A stretch of DNA of 64,000 nucleotides, taken from Ascaphus truei (Eukaryota; Chordata; Amphibia; Anura; Ascaphidae). How positions within the stretch are numbered: the stretch's first letter is position 1; each line of letters starts with the position of its first letter. Positions 11,436 through 21,561 of this stretch are shown here, piece after piece. A model generated the notes under the pieces. It had not been told where the DNA came from and searched no databases. It saw nothing but the letters and a program-made list of their open reading frames with translations. The stretch lies in assembly GCA_036426205.1 (NCBI GenBank), contig CM071567.1, forward strand, positions 294,474,592 to 294,538,591, read 5' to 3'. The position numbers and the translations under genes are program-made.

Positions 11436-12177
11436 GGGATGAGAGATTCCAGTTTCCACACAAATCTCTTATAATTAGCAGCAGCTCTTTATTTGTCTCT
11501 CTTCGCAGCATGGAGACAGGTATCCCATATGAGCAGCCAGCCAGCTGTACTCCCTTAGGATGTCCCTGCCTCCACTCTGGGCCTCAGGGGCACCCAGAGT
11601 GGGGCTAGCTCTTCCCTCAACCCCTAAGCAGGGTGAGAGGTACTTGGTCCCCTTATATATATCTGTCAGCTCTACTCATCTTCATCCTAACTCACTACCA
11701 CAACTAGAACCTAGAGCTAGACTCACTAAATAGGAAGTGCAGTGCTCTTTATGGTTTCAGCAGGCACCGCCCCTGTGTCTCTTGATTGGACACAAGGTCA
11801 GGTGACCTACCTTCACCATTTCAGGGCAAATGCTTGAGGTGGGGAAAATGTAAAGAGGGTTAAGGCTGCACTCCACAAATAAGATAAGACATACAGTTTA
11901 CCGGTGCTGCTGGTTCAAGGAAGTACCTGCCAGGCAAAATCCAAAGTACACTCAGGAAAAAAGGGATACAGCGCTCCACGGATTTCTAAATAAGTAAATG
12001 TATTGTGCCACACAACGTTTCGACCAATGCCTAGTCCATTGAGAAAGACCTATTGGTCGAAACGTTGTGTGGCACAATAAATTTACTTATTTAGAAATCC
12101 ATGGAGCACTGGATCCCTTTTTTCCTGAGGTGGGGAAAACCCATGATAACTCCTGACAAACCTGCCCTTAACAGGGA
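11436..12177 (-). mobile_element. Probable solo LTR, split by foldback B
   Basis: On the minus strand the segment starts TGTTAAGGGCAGG at 12173 and ends GGAATCTCTCA at 11440, with GGGA at 11436-11439 and 12174-12177 as a possible 4-bp duplication. A TATATATAAGG box lies near 11655 and an AATAAA signal near 11493, the order expected of U3-R. Removing foldback B and one copy of its target duplication leaves about 443 bp. The first bases resemble those of the LTR at 2828. The end assignment at 11440 is tentative. Confidence 0.5.
11835..12139. mobile_element. Foldback element B (277 bp) with 14-bp target duplication and hammerhead-like turn
   Basis: The 14-mers TGAGGTGGGGAAAA at 11835-11848 and 12126-12139 bracket an insert at 11849-12125. 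Arms 11954-12028 and 12052-12126 are inverted copies of ~75 bp with few mismatches. The turn and right arm contain TTGAGAAAGACC, TATT, then GGTCGAAACG at 12039-12065, resembling a hammerhead core (CUGANGA, stem, GAAA) but with an altered first box. The unpaired left part starts TGTAAAGAGGGTTAAGG. No coding capacity. Confidence 0.8.
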
Positions 12178-12339
12178 TTACTGCGCAGGAGGATAGAAAT
12201 ATAACCCATAATCTTACCATGGCTACATACAGTATGTGGGGGCACAGGGTGTGGGTAGAGTATTGGTGTTTATTAAATATTGCAATGGTGTATTGGGAGC
12301 CTACAGTAGGTGGTGGCTAGTGGGGTTGTTATGTGTATG

Positions 12340-12660
12340 TGTGTATTTTTTTGTATTGTGGGTAGCGGGGGTGGGTGAAGGGAGTATTAGCCCCAAGCAA
12401 GGGTTTTTAGGTCTACCGGGTAGGTAGCGGGAGGGGTTAAGCCCTTCATTACCTTAGCGGAATTAACCGCTAAGGTAATGAAGGTGTTAAGTCCACCCGC
12501 TACCCCCCGCAAGGCCTAAACACCCAACAAGGGCCAAATACCACCTTCACCCACACTTGCTACCCACAATAAGCCTGGCACGGGTGGTTAATCCCTTCAT
12601 TGACTTAGCGTTTAGCCGCTAAAGTAATGAAGTTGCCTGCAAAGCATTTTTTCATGCATT
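12340..12660. repeat. Palindromic GTAGCGGGGGTGGGTGAAGG repeat
   Basis: Inverted arms run from about 12356 to 12445 and from about 12465 to 12570 around the turn TTAGCGGAATTAACCGCTAA. The same palindrome family is present at 35825-36060 and 36555-36775, and as a half copy at 27000-27082. Here it sits inside the reverse-oriented transposon copy. Confidence 0.65.
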
Positions 12661-13013
12661 GGATTCATGCCGGGGGTAACCGGTGCCGATATTCGATTCT
12701 ACGTCCCCTCTCGCCGTTCATCGCAGCTTTTCCCAACCTTCTTGCCAACTTTTTGTGGCAGGACGATTTTGAGAAGAAATCGCAATTCTAAAGTGGCGAT
12801 CAGCTGCGATACGCTAATCGGGGCTTATAGAATTGAGCGTGTTTGAAAAACTGGCGATCAGTGCCAAAAAGTGGCCGCGCGTCTGTCAAATTTTTTTCCG
12901 CCAAAAAAACCCAGCGATTTTTGCTCTTATCGCCAGCTTCTCCGGGCTTACTGAATCGCAGTAGTCTTTTTTGCCGAGAAGGTGGCTTATCGCTGCTTGC
13001 TGCATGAGGCCCT

Positions 13014-13540
13014 AAATGTTTACATAAGCACTAAATGGAGAAATACACTGGGAATCCATCTGGTTTAAAATGCAGAGGTCAGGAAAAGGTTTTGAAGTCA
13101 CCTTGAGAAGGAGGAGATCGGGAAATGTAGCAATCTTGGATTTATCATTTACAGTTCAAAATATGGTTGAATTACGATAGTTCTGTTTGAGATGATTTGA
13201 TAATTTAATACAAAGCTTTTCCTTTTATTATTTACTGTAATTATAAAAAGTGGATTATTTTATTGATTTATATGTAAATATTAGATGCAGAACATATTAT
13301 TTGACAGCGCAAATAAATTAAATCTTATATGACATAAATTGATTTTCAAACATTAAATCATGCAATTCATTTCGTTATAATTATTCTCATTATATAAACT
13401 ATTTAAGCATAGATTAATAATGGATACAATTAACTACATTTGAGGTAGATTTTACATTTGATTTTAAATTACGTTTAAATTGATTAAACATTAATTATGA
13501 GAGTTATATATTTTTATATATTTTTTAACACAATAGCATT
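13014..13540. other. AT-rich stretch without recognised features
   Basis: Very AT-rich sequence with ATTTAAATT-like words. No open frame, repeat boundary or hairpin of note was found. Confidence 0.4.
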
Positions 13541-13541
13541 G

Positions 13542-13542
<1 letters not shown>

Positions 13543-13582
<40 letters not shown>

Positions 13583-13596
13583 TTTATATAATCACA

Positions 13597-13630
<34 letters not shown>
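13543..13630. repeat. TA and CA microsatellites
   Basis: A (TA)n tract at about 13543-13572 is followed by a short mixed spacer and a (CA)n tract at about 13600-13630. Pure dinucleotide runs are read directly. Confidence 0.95.
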
Positions 13631-13631
<1 letters not shown>

Positions 13632-13696
13632 GTGTTTTACTAGATGGCTCCATTATCCTCTGTTTTCAATCTCTGTTGTAAGAAGAGATACACTGG

Positions 13697-14081
13697 CGAC
13701 ACACTTTATTCGAGCTCGGCTAGTCCCACGAATTCGGGTATACCCGGGTGTATTGAGGTTTGTGACTGTTTTCTGCCCGAGTGCATTGAGGTATTTTCCA
13801 GGCAGGGATTGAAGCATTTTATTCCCGCTGGCTGCAATACTGCACATTATATATATATATACTGCATTACAATTCATGAATTTATGCCATCTGGTAGACA
13901 CGCGAAGCATTGCAGCCTATTAAATCCTAATCATTATCATTTAACAGATCAGCCGCCCGTCAGCCAGGCATGAACCCAGGCTGGGAAGGCAAACACAACG
14001 GGGCTTGTCAGAGGTGAGGAGCGGCGCATTCCAGGTATCTGCCAGGTACATACTGGGTATTTGCTCGAATAAAGTGTGTCG
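13697..14081. mobile_element. MITE-like element with 19-bp terminal inverted repeats
   Basis: CGACACACTTTATTCGAGC at 13697-13715 is repeated perfectly in inverted orientation at 14063-14081, 385 bp end to end. The outer bases (CACTGG left, GTGCAG right) are also partly complementary. No transposase frame lies between. The superfamily was not assigned because no clear target duplication is visible. Confidence 0.6.
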
Positions 14082-14529
14082 GTGCAGTAGGCAAAGCAGT
14101 CCAAATCCAATTTCAATTTAGTAGGGTCTCCAGTTGTACCGTACTGTACAGGTATCCCTTCAAACAAATAAGTGAAACATACCTGTGATTAAATGATTAC
14201 CTACTATACATCTGTGAGCAGTGAGCACTGCAACTCAAAAGTATGATGTGACAGTGATACTACCCATCTGCTGGTTTAGCTCACACTGCTAGAGCTGTTA
14301 CCTAAGGAACAGTGGTTGTAGGTACTAATCCTGTTGGGTCTGACACCCTTGCAGTCATTAGGTTGGTGCGTTTGGCTTCTTATCAACTCTATATAGTTGG
14401 TATGGATCCTTTTAGGAGTGTGGGATGGGACTGATTTAAAGATACTTTGCATAGCCATCAGCATATCTCCCAGCGGGGTACCACAGGTGGGCTCCTTTTT
14501 CAGCACAGGCATGTCTCCCTAATTTATTT

Positions 14530-15075
14530 TAAGGGATATATACATATACAGTATTATATATAAAATGAATATATTACTGTATACTCATTTGCATGTCTTA
14601 GACAGGTCTGCAACTCAGCCTTTCACCATTATCACCCAGAATACAGCACTTCCACTGCAGCAATGGATTCTGGGAAATGACATGCAAATGAGCACACAGT
14701 GGCACTTTTTGCTTCAAAACTATTTTTAACATGGTTCCCTATAGGCTTAAGCTTGCTGCATGGTAACAGCTTAGAGCACAGCCAGTAAACCCACCCATAG
14801 GCAGCCGTTTCGACCTTAATGGGTCTCATCAGTGTGGGGTTGGTTACATTGGTTATGCAAAAATGAAGCAATGAGGATGGGTTTTACCATACTTAGTTAA
14901 GTTATGGTGGGTAACTAAAAGTGACAAAACCCCTCCACAGCAAAGCATATAGCAAATGAAAATATTACTGTATAATCATTTGCATGTCTCAGACAGGTCT
15001 GCAACCCTGCCTTTCACCATTATCACCCAGCAAACAGCACTTCCACTGCAGCAAGGGATTCTGGGAATTGAATAT
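14530..15075 (-). mobile_element. Tandem hammerhead-bearing repeat, ~391-bp period, 1.4 units
   Basis: Blocks GACAGGTCTG (14601 and 14992), CTTTCACCATTATCACCCAG and TTCCACTGCAGCAA recur with a spacing of about 391 bases, so the segment is a tandem array with one complete and one partial unit. On the minus strand each unit reads CCCAGAATCC...GCTGCAGTGGAAGTGCTG...TTGCAGACCTGTC...TTTTGTCACTTTT...then a hammerhead-like core, of which one is inside (14794-14838). The array lies between AT-rich tracts. The same unit, plus strand, is at 26476-26830 and 35259-35620. No protein is encoded. Tandem units with a hammerhead are the known structure of retrozymes, of Penelope-type terminal repeats and of the newt satellite 2. 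Confidence 0.75.
14794..14838 (-). ncRNA. Decayed type I hammerhead ribozyme
   Basis: On the minus strand the core reads CTGATGA, stem II GACC/GGTC with a six-base loop CATTAA, then GAAAC. Compared with the intact copy at 26481, the cleavage triplet GUC is GCC (14802-14800), so the A15.1-U16.1 pair is lost, and stem I (CCCACA with TATGGG) has one mismatch. I expect little or no self-cleavage. It shows the same architecture as the intact copies and so confirms the family. Confidence 0.75.
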
Positions 15076-15087
15076 ATATTGAAATGA

Positions 15088-15088
<1 letters not shown>

Positions 15089-15136
<48 letters not shown>
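15089..15136. repeat. (TA)n microsatellite
   Basis: Pure TA tract of about 48 bases directly next to the hammerhead array. Confidence 0.95.
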
Positions 15137-15142
<6 letters not shown>

Positions 15143-15171
15143 CACAACTGGAGACCCTACTAAATTGAAAG

Positions 15172-16900
15172 ATTTCCCCCCTCCTCTTTCCTCCTCCCCC
15201 CCTCTCTCCTCCCCCTCTCATGCTCGCCTCCCTCCTCAATAAACACCATTACAGCAGCAGTATTATCAGCATTCTCTCTTCCCAATTAAGGGAACACTTG
15301 TGTCACACTTGTAGTGTGTCAATTATGACATTTCAGGGGTTTGCAATAATTCTGGAATTTTGCTTGAATAAAGGCATTTGGAGCAAGTTACTTAACTGGT
15401 ACAATATCGTATTTACCATTACACAACTTGATACATTTCAATGCATATTTCATTGTGCACCTAAGTGTGCAGGGAGCGGAGAATGTGTGTGTGTTCAGGA
15501 CAGATATTGGACAGGTAGGACACACTTTCCAATGCTCACTACATTCTATGATTCAAAAGTGCTCAGCTTGGTTTCAAACAAATTACATTTTTGGTGCATA
15601 AACCAGATCAACATTGCGGGCTATGAATAATCTAACAGTACTTTTATTTGTGCCTTCATGCAACATCAATGTGTGCAATCATTCACATTTCTAATATTTG
15701 AACCAAGTAAATCTTCCCCTATCTCCTCAAGTGACCACACAAAGTAAGTTATAATCAGCATCTTCATACATTTATGTTTAGAGGAAAAAACATGAAATTC
15801 GCCCACTAAGCATCCACCTACTGACAATGCAGCTGTTAGTGGTTTTAGTTAAACTACATACAGTAGACCCCATTAATTGGTTACTAGGGAACTTCCAGCT
15901 CCTCAAATGAAAAAACAAACAAAATAACCACGTATTGTTGTTCTTGCAGCATTTAACATTCTTTGTAAATGTATACATTCATTTTCCTTCTCATTTATTC
16001 AGTAGCATACTGGGGGATCTGGTTTTACATTTATGGGCTGTTGACTACTTTTTACAAGACTGCAATTTTCTCTACTAGAAGTAATAGCATTGAAGCTTGT
16101 GTGATTTCATTTTTATTTCATGATTCACACTGAGTAGCTGGGAAAAAGGGAATTAGATGTTGTATACCTTATTTCAGTTTTCTCTTCTCCTAAAAAGCAT
16201 TTTTTTTGCAGGAACTGCACTAATATATTTACTTTACAGTGAGAGAGGCTTGGGAGCATAGTTTACTCTTTACATTGGGAGCCATTATGGCACATATTAC
16301 TAAAATATAAAATATTGGAATTTGCTAGAAGTTGTTTTTAAATGATTCGGGGCTAAACATGTGAAGTTGAGAGCTGCACTGCTTGTATTTGCATAGAACT
16401 ACTCAAGTAGACTATGCAAACTGAAGAAAATCTGCTCATCTCTGCAAAACCATATGAATTCTTTATAAGGAGACTCACGTTAAAATGATTGGGATGTTGA
16501 ATGGGGTATTTGCACAAGTAATGCATCAGACTAGATGACTAATAGCTTTGCATTCTATATTATCTCCTATGATCTGTATTACTGGTGACTCGTTGTGATT
16601 CACAGATTCACTGTGAACATTATTCACACCCGTAACATTATTCACACAGAAATCCAAAATGTCAATCAACAAGCTAAAGCATCAAGAAATGTAACGCAGT
16701 TGTAGGCATGGGATGTATGCTTTGGTGTGTTTAATTGCTAATAAGTTTTATTTACAGATGGGTCAGAAATTATCTTTAATATTTCTAGCAGACGTTTGTG
16801 AGGTACGGTGTTAGTTGTTAGTGTGTACTGTATGCATATATTTTCATCATGTTGTTGCCTAAGTGAATTTAGCAAAACTTAGGAGTGTTGGCCATGGTTT
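15172..16900. other. Unassigned stretch
   Basis: A CT-rich tract (15172-15235) is followed by about 1.6 kb of ordinary-looking AT-rich DNA with no recognisable repeat or coding domain. The open frame at 15220-15630 has no known motifs and normal non-coding composition; I do not call it a gene. Confidence 0.4.
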
Positions 16901-16907
16901 TTGAGCA

Positions 16908-17262
16908 TTACAGTAGGGCCCCGCTCTACGGCGCTCCACTTTACAGCGTTCCGCTCATACAGCGTTTCCCAATGTATACCCATATTCTTTAGGTTCGGCA
17001 CTTGTTCCATTTTTCCGGCGATTTTCGGCATGATGTGCACAGCAGCAAAGTATCCGGCTGTCACTAAGCAACAGTTTTAGCCGTGCACAACTCCTTGGCA
17101 GATGCCACTTGTCAGTGAAACAGTCGTTTTACAGCTCTGCATCTCTGTTTTCAAAGGTACAGTACAGTACAGTAGGGCCCCGCTTTACAGATATTTCCGC
17201 TTTATGGCGGCGGCCTGGAACGGAACCCGCCATATGAGCGGGGCACTACTGTACTTATTTTG
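16908..17262. mobile_element. Two ends sharing the ACAGTAGGGCCCCGCT terminus, probably pogo/Tigger-like MITE pieces
   Basis: ACAGTAGGGCCCCGCT occurs at about 16910 and 17170. From the second copy, a short palindromic unit runs to GAGCGGGGCACTACTGTA at about 17255, giving an ~85-bp hairpin with TACAGTA ends. The pogo/Tigger assignment is from general resemblance of the termini only. Confidence 0.45.
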
Positions 17263-17380
17263 CAGAAAACAAAGCTTTCCTTCCCAGCATATAAACTCAA
17301 TGCTATGTTTTTTTTTTTTTTAAATAAATGTTTTACCTGAAATACAGTATGTGACCCTTGCTTGCAGATGATTGAAACTA

Positions 17381-17850
17381 TGGCCCAGATGCACAAAGTT
17401 CCATTAAATCAGGGCAAATAACATTAGGTTAGGAACAGACTGTATTTTCCCTGAGTTTAACGCATATTCACAATAGTATTTACATGCAAAAATAACAGCT
17501 GTTGTATATCTCATTAGCATGGGATTAACGTCAAGTTGAATTAACATTGCCTTGCGTTAAGTAAATTAGCACTACATTGTGTTAAGTTACAGTAGCACTT
17601 ACTTTGTTGTGTTAACTTCAAATAACCTGGCGTTAAGCAAATCTTACCTAAAGGTAACCTATATTTTGGCATGACTAAAATAACCTTCTGTTAATTCTCT
17701 ACGGTACCCTGAAGGGCCTTCAGCGAAGTGCCTCTTTTGCATATCATTAGCACTAACTCTCTTTAGTGGATATGTCTTACGATTAACCTAATGGTAATTT
17801 AGGTTAGCGTTAGGTTAAATAGCCTACCAGAGCTTGGTGCATCTGGGCCA
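17381..17850. mobile_element. MITE with TGGCCCAGATGCAC termini (470 bp)
   Basis: TGGCCCAGATGCACAAAG at the left end matches, inverted, CTTGGTGCATCTGGGCCA at the right end with one extra base. The inside is rich in GTTAAC, GCGTTAAG and TTAGGTTA words, as in many MITEs built of subterminal repeats. No clear target duplication was found. Confidence 0.7.
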
Positions 17851-18172
17851 AAGTGTTTTTCATTCTGAGCTCCATTTCACAATGATAGCGCCCAGAACCA
17901 TGGTTTCCACCACTCCAGGTTTGACCCGGAGACTACAGGTTTGGGATACTTATCCCCGGGCTACGGGTTTTGATGTAAAATCTCCTTGGGAAAAGGGTGG
18001 CACAAGAGTTGGACCGTTGGTAGGAGCGAACTTGAGGCAGGGCGGCAGAGGAGGACGGCCAAGGAGGAGCGCACACCAGCGGTCCGACCGGAAAGTCTTC
18101 ACTGACTTCTCGGGTGGCATCTCCCGCTGCATGCTCCCATCAAAATGCTGTTGCATTGCCATAACAATGGGA
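17851..18172. other. Unassigned GC-richer stretch before the duplicated block
   Basis: Contains GGCAGGGCGGCAGAGGAGGA and palindromic CATTGCCATAACAATGG-like words. Open frames on both strands overlap here and no protein domain is recognised. Confidence 0.35.
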
Positions 18173-18974
18173 TGGCACATGAGGTCACGACGCCATGCAG
18201 CATCATGTTTCCATAACAACAGGAAGCCCAACAGCGTGACATCTCATGGCAAAATGGTATGATTCAATAGGAGCTTACGCTGTCATAACACACCTTATAG
18301 CCCATCCATGTCAAAAAGCTATGGGGCCTATGCTATAATCCCCGATAAGCCACTTATCGAGGCCTTTTCACCAAAAAGGCCTACAGCTATTCAGTAATCC
18401 CTGATAAATCACTGATAAAAGTACTTTTCAGCATATTTTGTTGGAAAGAAAAAAAAATCGCCAAACTAGTGGCTAGAAGCCACTTATCGCCAGATTTTCC
18501 CATTCATGCAATTCTAGTAGCCATGAGTAGGTTATCGGGGCTCTAGAATGGCGATTTTCTCTCAAAATCCTCCCGCCAGGAAAAGTTGTCATGATGGTGG
18601 TGAGAACCTGGCGAGAAGTGCCGAGAGAGGACATAGAAAAAAAAATGCATTTTTCCTGCCTCGGATTGATGCCGGGAGTCTCCAGAGTTGATACACATTA
18701 ATATCAGCCCCAGAGACCCCCCGGCATGAATCTGATGCAATAAAAATGCATTTACAGGCAACTTCATTACCTTAGCGGCTAACGCTAAGGCAATGAATGG
18801 GATAAGGAACAACAGCAGGTTTATTGGGGTCAGAGGGGGTGAGTTAAGGGGGTACTTGGCCCTTTACTCACCCCCTCTGCCCCCAATAAACATTACAATA
18901 TGTACTAACCACCAATACACAACCCACACCCTGTACCCCCACATAAAAGCATTTTTTATTTTTTATGCACAAGA

Positions 18975-19145
18975 TATCAGAGGCAGGCGGGGGTCCTCGG
19001 GTGGTCCCCGTGGGTCTCCAGGTGGTCCCGCGGGTGTCCAGGGGCCCAACGGGGGTCCCAGCGGTGTCTCCGGGTCCTCAGGTGGTTCCCGCAGGTGTTC
19101 ATTGGTCTCCAGGTGGTCCCTGCGAGTGTCCAGGGGTCACTGCTG
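18975..19145. repeat. Minisatellite inside the transposon
   Basis: Degenerate units of GGTGTCCAGGGG and GGTCTCCAGGTGGTCCC-like sequence, the reverse complement of the units at 10697-11130. Confidence 0.85.
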
Positions 19146-19448
19146 GCCTGCAGTACCAATCCTGTTCTGAAAAAATTAAAAGTGCAATACATGGATATAA
19201 ATATAACCCTCCACCCAATGCATACAGTACAGTAATGGGCAAAATTACTATTATCCACATATGGATAATAGTGCATATGTCCATTTAAAATAAAACATCA
19301 ACCAGCAGCATAAAGTACAGGAGATCTCAGGAGACCCCCTATTCCCGCACACTATTTGTAAAAATTTAATTAAAGCAGCTTCATTACCATAGCGGATAGC
19401 TGCTACGGTAACGACTTCTTAAAATTCTAATGTTAATACTACTGTATT

Positions 19449-19695
19449 GTAGTAGGGGGTCTCTGGAGAAGAACCTTGTTGATTTGAGGTCCCGGGACCC
19501 CCCTCTTTCAGAGATACAGGCCCCGTTATGGGGTTCCGGTATCTCCTATGCATTTAATTCCCACGGTCACGTAACGCGAGGCATTTAAATGCATAGGAGA
19601 AACCGGCACCCCATAACGGGGCCTGTATCTCGGGAACCAGGGGTCCCCAGACCTCAAATCAACACGGTTGTGCTCTGGAGACCCCCTGCTCATCT
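19449..19695. repeat. Palindrome with CTCGGGAACC / GAGATACAGGCCCC arms
   Basis: Arms of about 110 bp are inverted around ACGGTCACGTAACGCGAGG near 19576, with moderate mismatches. They carry GGGGTCTCTGGAG, GATTTGAGGTC, GATACAGGCCCCGTTATGGG and TATGCATTTAA blocks. The same palindrome is found at 28347-28583 (duplicated copy) and, more diverged, at 36195-36445; single arms resemble 49695-49765 and 63795-63865. Confidence 0.8.
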
Positions 19696-19964
19696 AAACT
19701 AGTATTACATTTTATATTAAAAAAACTGTGATCGCTGGGGAGATTTCCACAGGGAGAGAGAGCCGCTCTCTGCAGCTGAAAGAAATCACCGGTTAAGGCC
19801 TTTCGAGAGAGGCGATCATCACGCTGCCGGCTACTCGCCAGTTTTGCACATTGTGCTACCACAGGTATTCGGGGCTTTATGAATACCGTGATAGCAACGC
19901 TGTCAAAACTGGCGGTGTAAACGGCACAGCAAATTTTTTTATCGGGGCTTATAGCCTAGGCCCC

Positions 19965-20390
19965 AACTTGTGAATCAGCTACAAAGAGCCTTATTTACTA
20001 AGCAGTGTTAAGACATCTTATGTGACTGTAAGACACTATCAAATAGATACAGGAAACATTGATAAGCCAAAAATACAATATATCAACGTTGCACCGCTAC
20101 AAATAACACATTCTTTACTGCGACCAATTAAAATATCAGGACTGCTATCAACATGACTAAATATTGCAGGTTTAGCCATCTTGATTTTATACATCAGGTC
20201 CCAATATTTATAAAAACCGCAGTAGTGCCAATAAATACTGCATTTTATGTACTCCAGACTGGCATTAGCCCTATCTTGCCTATGTATGCATGATTGTAAT
20301 ATTAAAGTTTAGCGTAATTGCGTAGTTTTTGGACCATAGAGTCATGTACCTTTAAGAGGAGGACCTATGTGAAATTTAGCTTTTATTAGC
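19965..20390. other. Unassigned stretch between the transposon and the hammerhead-like element
   Basis: AT-rich, with CAACGTTGCACCGCTACA at about 20083-20100. It may be the upstream part of the next element, because it is followed directly by its TATA-like block. No gene is seen. Confidence 0.35.
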
Positions 20391-20860
20391 TTTTATTGAG
20401 TAATTGACACTGGTATATAAACTACACACCCACTAGGGGTATTCACTTGCTCCTGAGGAAGCTGTGGTGTAACACAGCGAAACGCGTTGAGCCTATTCCT
20501 GCAGCCTGCACAGCTGCCCAGAAGGAGAAGGTGCCTAGTCTGCGGTTCCCCTGCTGTCTGCTAACCTCCGTGTTCCGGATCGGAAGCCGTCACCCTTGCG
20601 CCGGAAGTGACGTCAGACGCCAGTCATCGCGATCCGACGAGGAGGACTGGGAGTTGCAGCAGCTAGTGACTATCCACACAGACGCCGGTTTCACCTCTAA
20701 AGTAAACGCTACGACTTTGGCTTCCTTCCAACCACCTGTATGTATGCAGTGGCCCTGGTGCATAAAGGAGAAACAAAACCCAACCATAAATTAGCCAATA
20801 TATTGGCCGTTATATACTGTACAAGGGCAAGATATCCTAAACAAGCATGGAATAGGTGAT
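20391..20860 (+). mobile_element. Element with TATATAA block and hammerhead-like motif
   Basis: A GGTATATAAACTACACACCC block at 20413-20432 lies about 20 bases before CTCCTGAGGAAGCTGTG, whose hairpin is followed by GAAACGCG (details in the next entry). Downstream, GGAAGTGACGTCAGACG and GACGAGGAGGACTGGG words form a GC-rich leader. The arrangement suggests the 5' end of a transcribed retroelement. Its coding part is not present, and its borders are not sharp. Confidence 0.5.
20449..20492 (+). ncRNA. Hammerhead-like motif with one extra A (probably inactive relic)
   Basis: Stem I GCTC (20449-20452) can pair with GAGC (20489-20492). Between them stand CTGAGGA (20453-20459), an extra A (20460), stem II GCTGTG/CACAGC (20461-20466 and 20473-20478) with loop GTGTAA, GAAA (20479-20482), a two-pair stem III AC/GT around GC, and T (20488) at the cleavage position. 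The extra A between A9 and stem II departs from the consensus, so activity is doubtful. The duplicated copy near 29333-29378 carries further changes that look like read errors. Confidence 0.55.
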
Positions 20861-21561
20861 ACATATATAACTACAGCACATATTAATCCACATGAGCTCA
20901 CCACTATGGGCTACAAAGGGGTTACAATGAACATTAAACTGCACTATCTACCCCGCCCCCCTTGGCTACCTCAACGGCTAGTGAAACCATTGCTATGTAG
21001 TGCTTTACTAACCACTAAAACAAGCATTTAACCCCTATCACCACTACCACCCCCAGGGGGCCAAATCACCCACTCTGGTGCAACGGCCCCCATCATCCAC
21101 CCGCCTACCCCAGCGCCTCAGCAAACTTAACCCCAAATGTGGATAATACTATAGGGCTATTGGCTATATAAAAAAAGCAAACAGACATGTATTAAAACAA
21201 ACCCATTACAAATAATAAAATTTACATTGATAAAATAAACCCATTGATTATCCCTGTTGCTACCTAGGCCCTCTCAATGGGGGTCTAGATTGCCAATGTG
21301 GCCATCAATGGTGATCTCTGGGGTTACTTACCCCACCCGGGATGTGACCCTCATTTCAGGGACGAGGTCCCGCAGAACCAATCTGTAAGGGATCGGGGGA
21401 CACGTGCCTTACAGCGGGTCCCCGTCACCTCGGCTCCCAGTACTGCTGCATGTCCCAGGCCCCCTCCCCGCTGGCTCCTTACCCGCTCTGGTCGGGCGCC
21501 GCTCCGGTCCTCCATGGCACACGCCGCCTCCGCCCACACGCTGCCGGGGTGTGCGCGGGAG
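20861..21561. other. Non-coding stretch before the Gypsy LTR
   Basis: Contains C-rich CACCACTACCACCCCCAGGG-like sequence and, from 21300, GC-rich DNA with overlapping open frames on both strands. None shows a domain. Part may belong to the sequence into which the Gypsy element inserted. Confidence 0.35.

Larger units (their letters stand above)
10540..13013 (-). mobile_element. Reverse-oriented copy of the GGGGCC-ended DNA-transposon family, with nested insertions
   Basis: Read on the minus strand from 13013, the blocks follow the order seen at 18323-19964: a terminus starting AGGGCCTCA with CTTATCG/CGATAAG subterminal words (13013-12700), GGCATGAATCCAATGCATG (about 12660), a TAGCGGCTAAACGCTAAG block (about 12615), ACCCACACCCTGTGCCCCCA (about 12245), the GC-rich minisatellite (11130-10697) and the TATTATCC hairpin (about 10580). 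The middle (11436-12177) is a probable nested LTR that itself carries foldback B. No transposase is seen. Confidence 0.6.
18323..19964 (+). mobile_element. Non-autonomous DNA transposon, best copy of the GGGGCC-ended family (1,642 bp)
   Basis: The left end reads GGGGCCTATGCTATAATCCC and the right end, inverted, GGGGCCTAGGCTATAAGCCC, giving imperfect terminal inverted repeats of about 27 bp. Subterminal CTTATCG, CGATAAG and GGCGAT words alternate in both orientations. In order inside: a TAGCGGCTAACGCTAAGG hairpin (18772-18790), a minisatellite (18975-19145), a TATTATCC hairpin (19251-19271) and a large palindrome (19449-19695). No transposase frame is present. The flanks give no convincing target duplication, so the superfamily is open. 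Confidence 0.75.

Noticed and set aside
12037..12067. Active hammerhead at the turn of foldback B
   Set aside because: The first box reads TTGAGAAA rather than CTGANGA and no NUH site follows a usable stem III.
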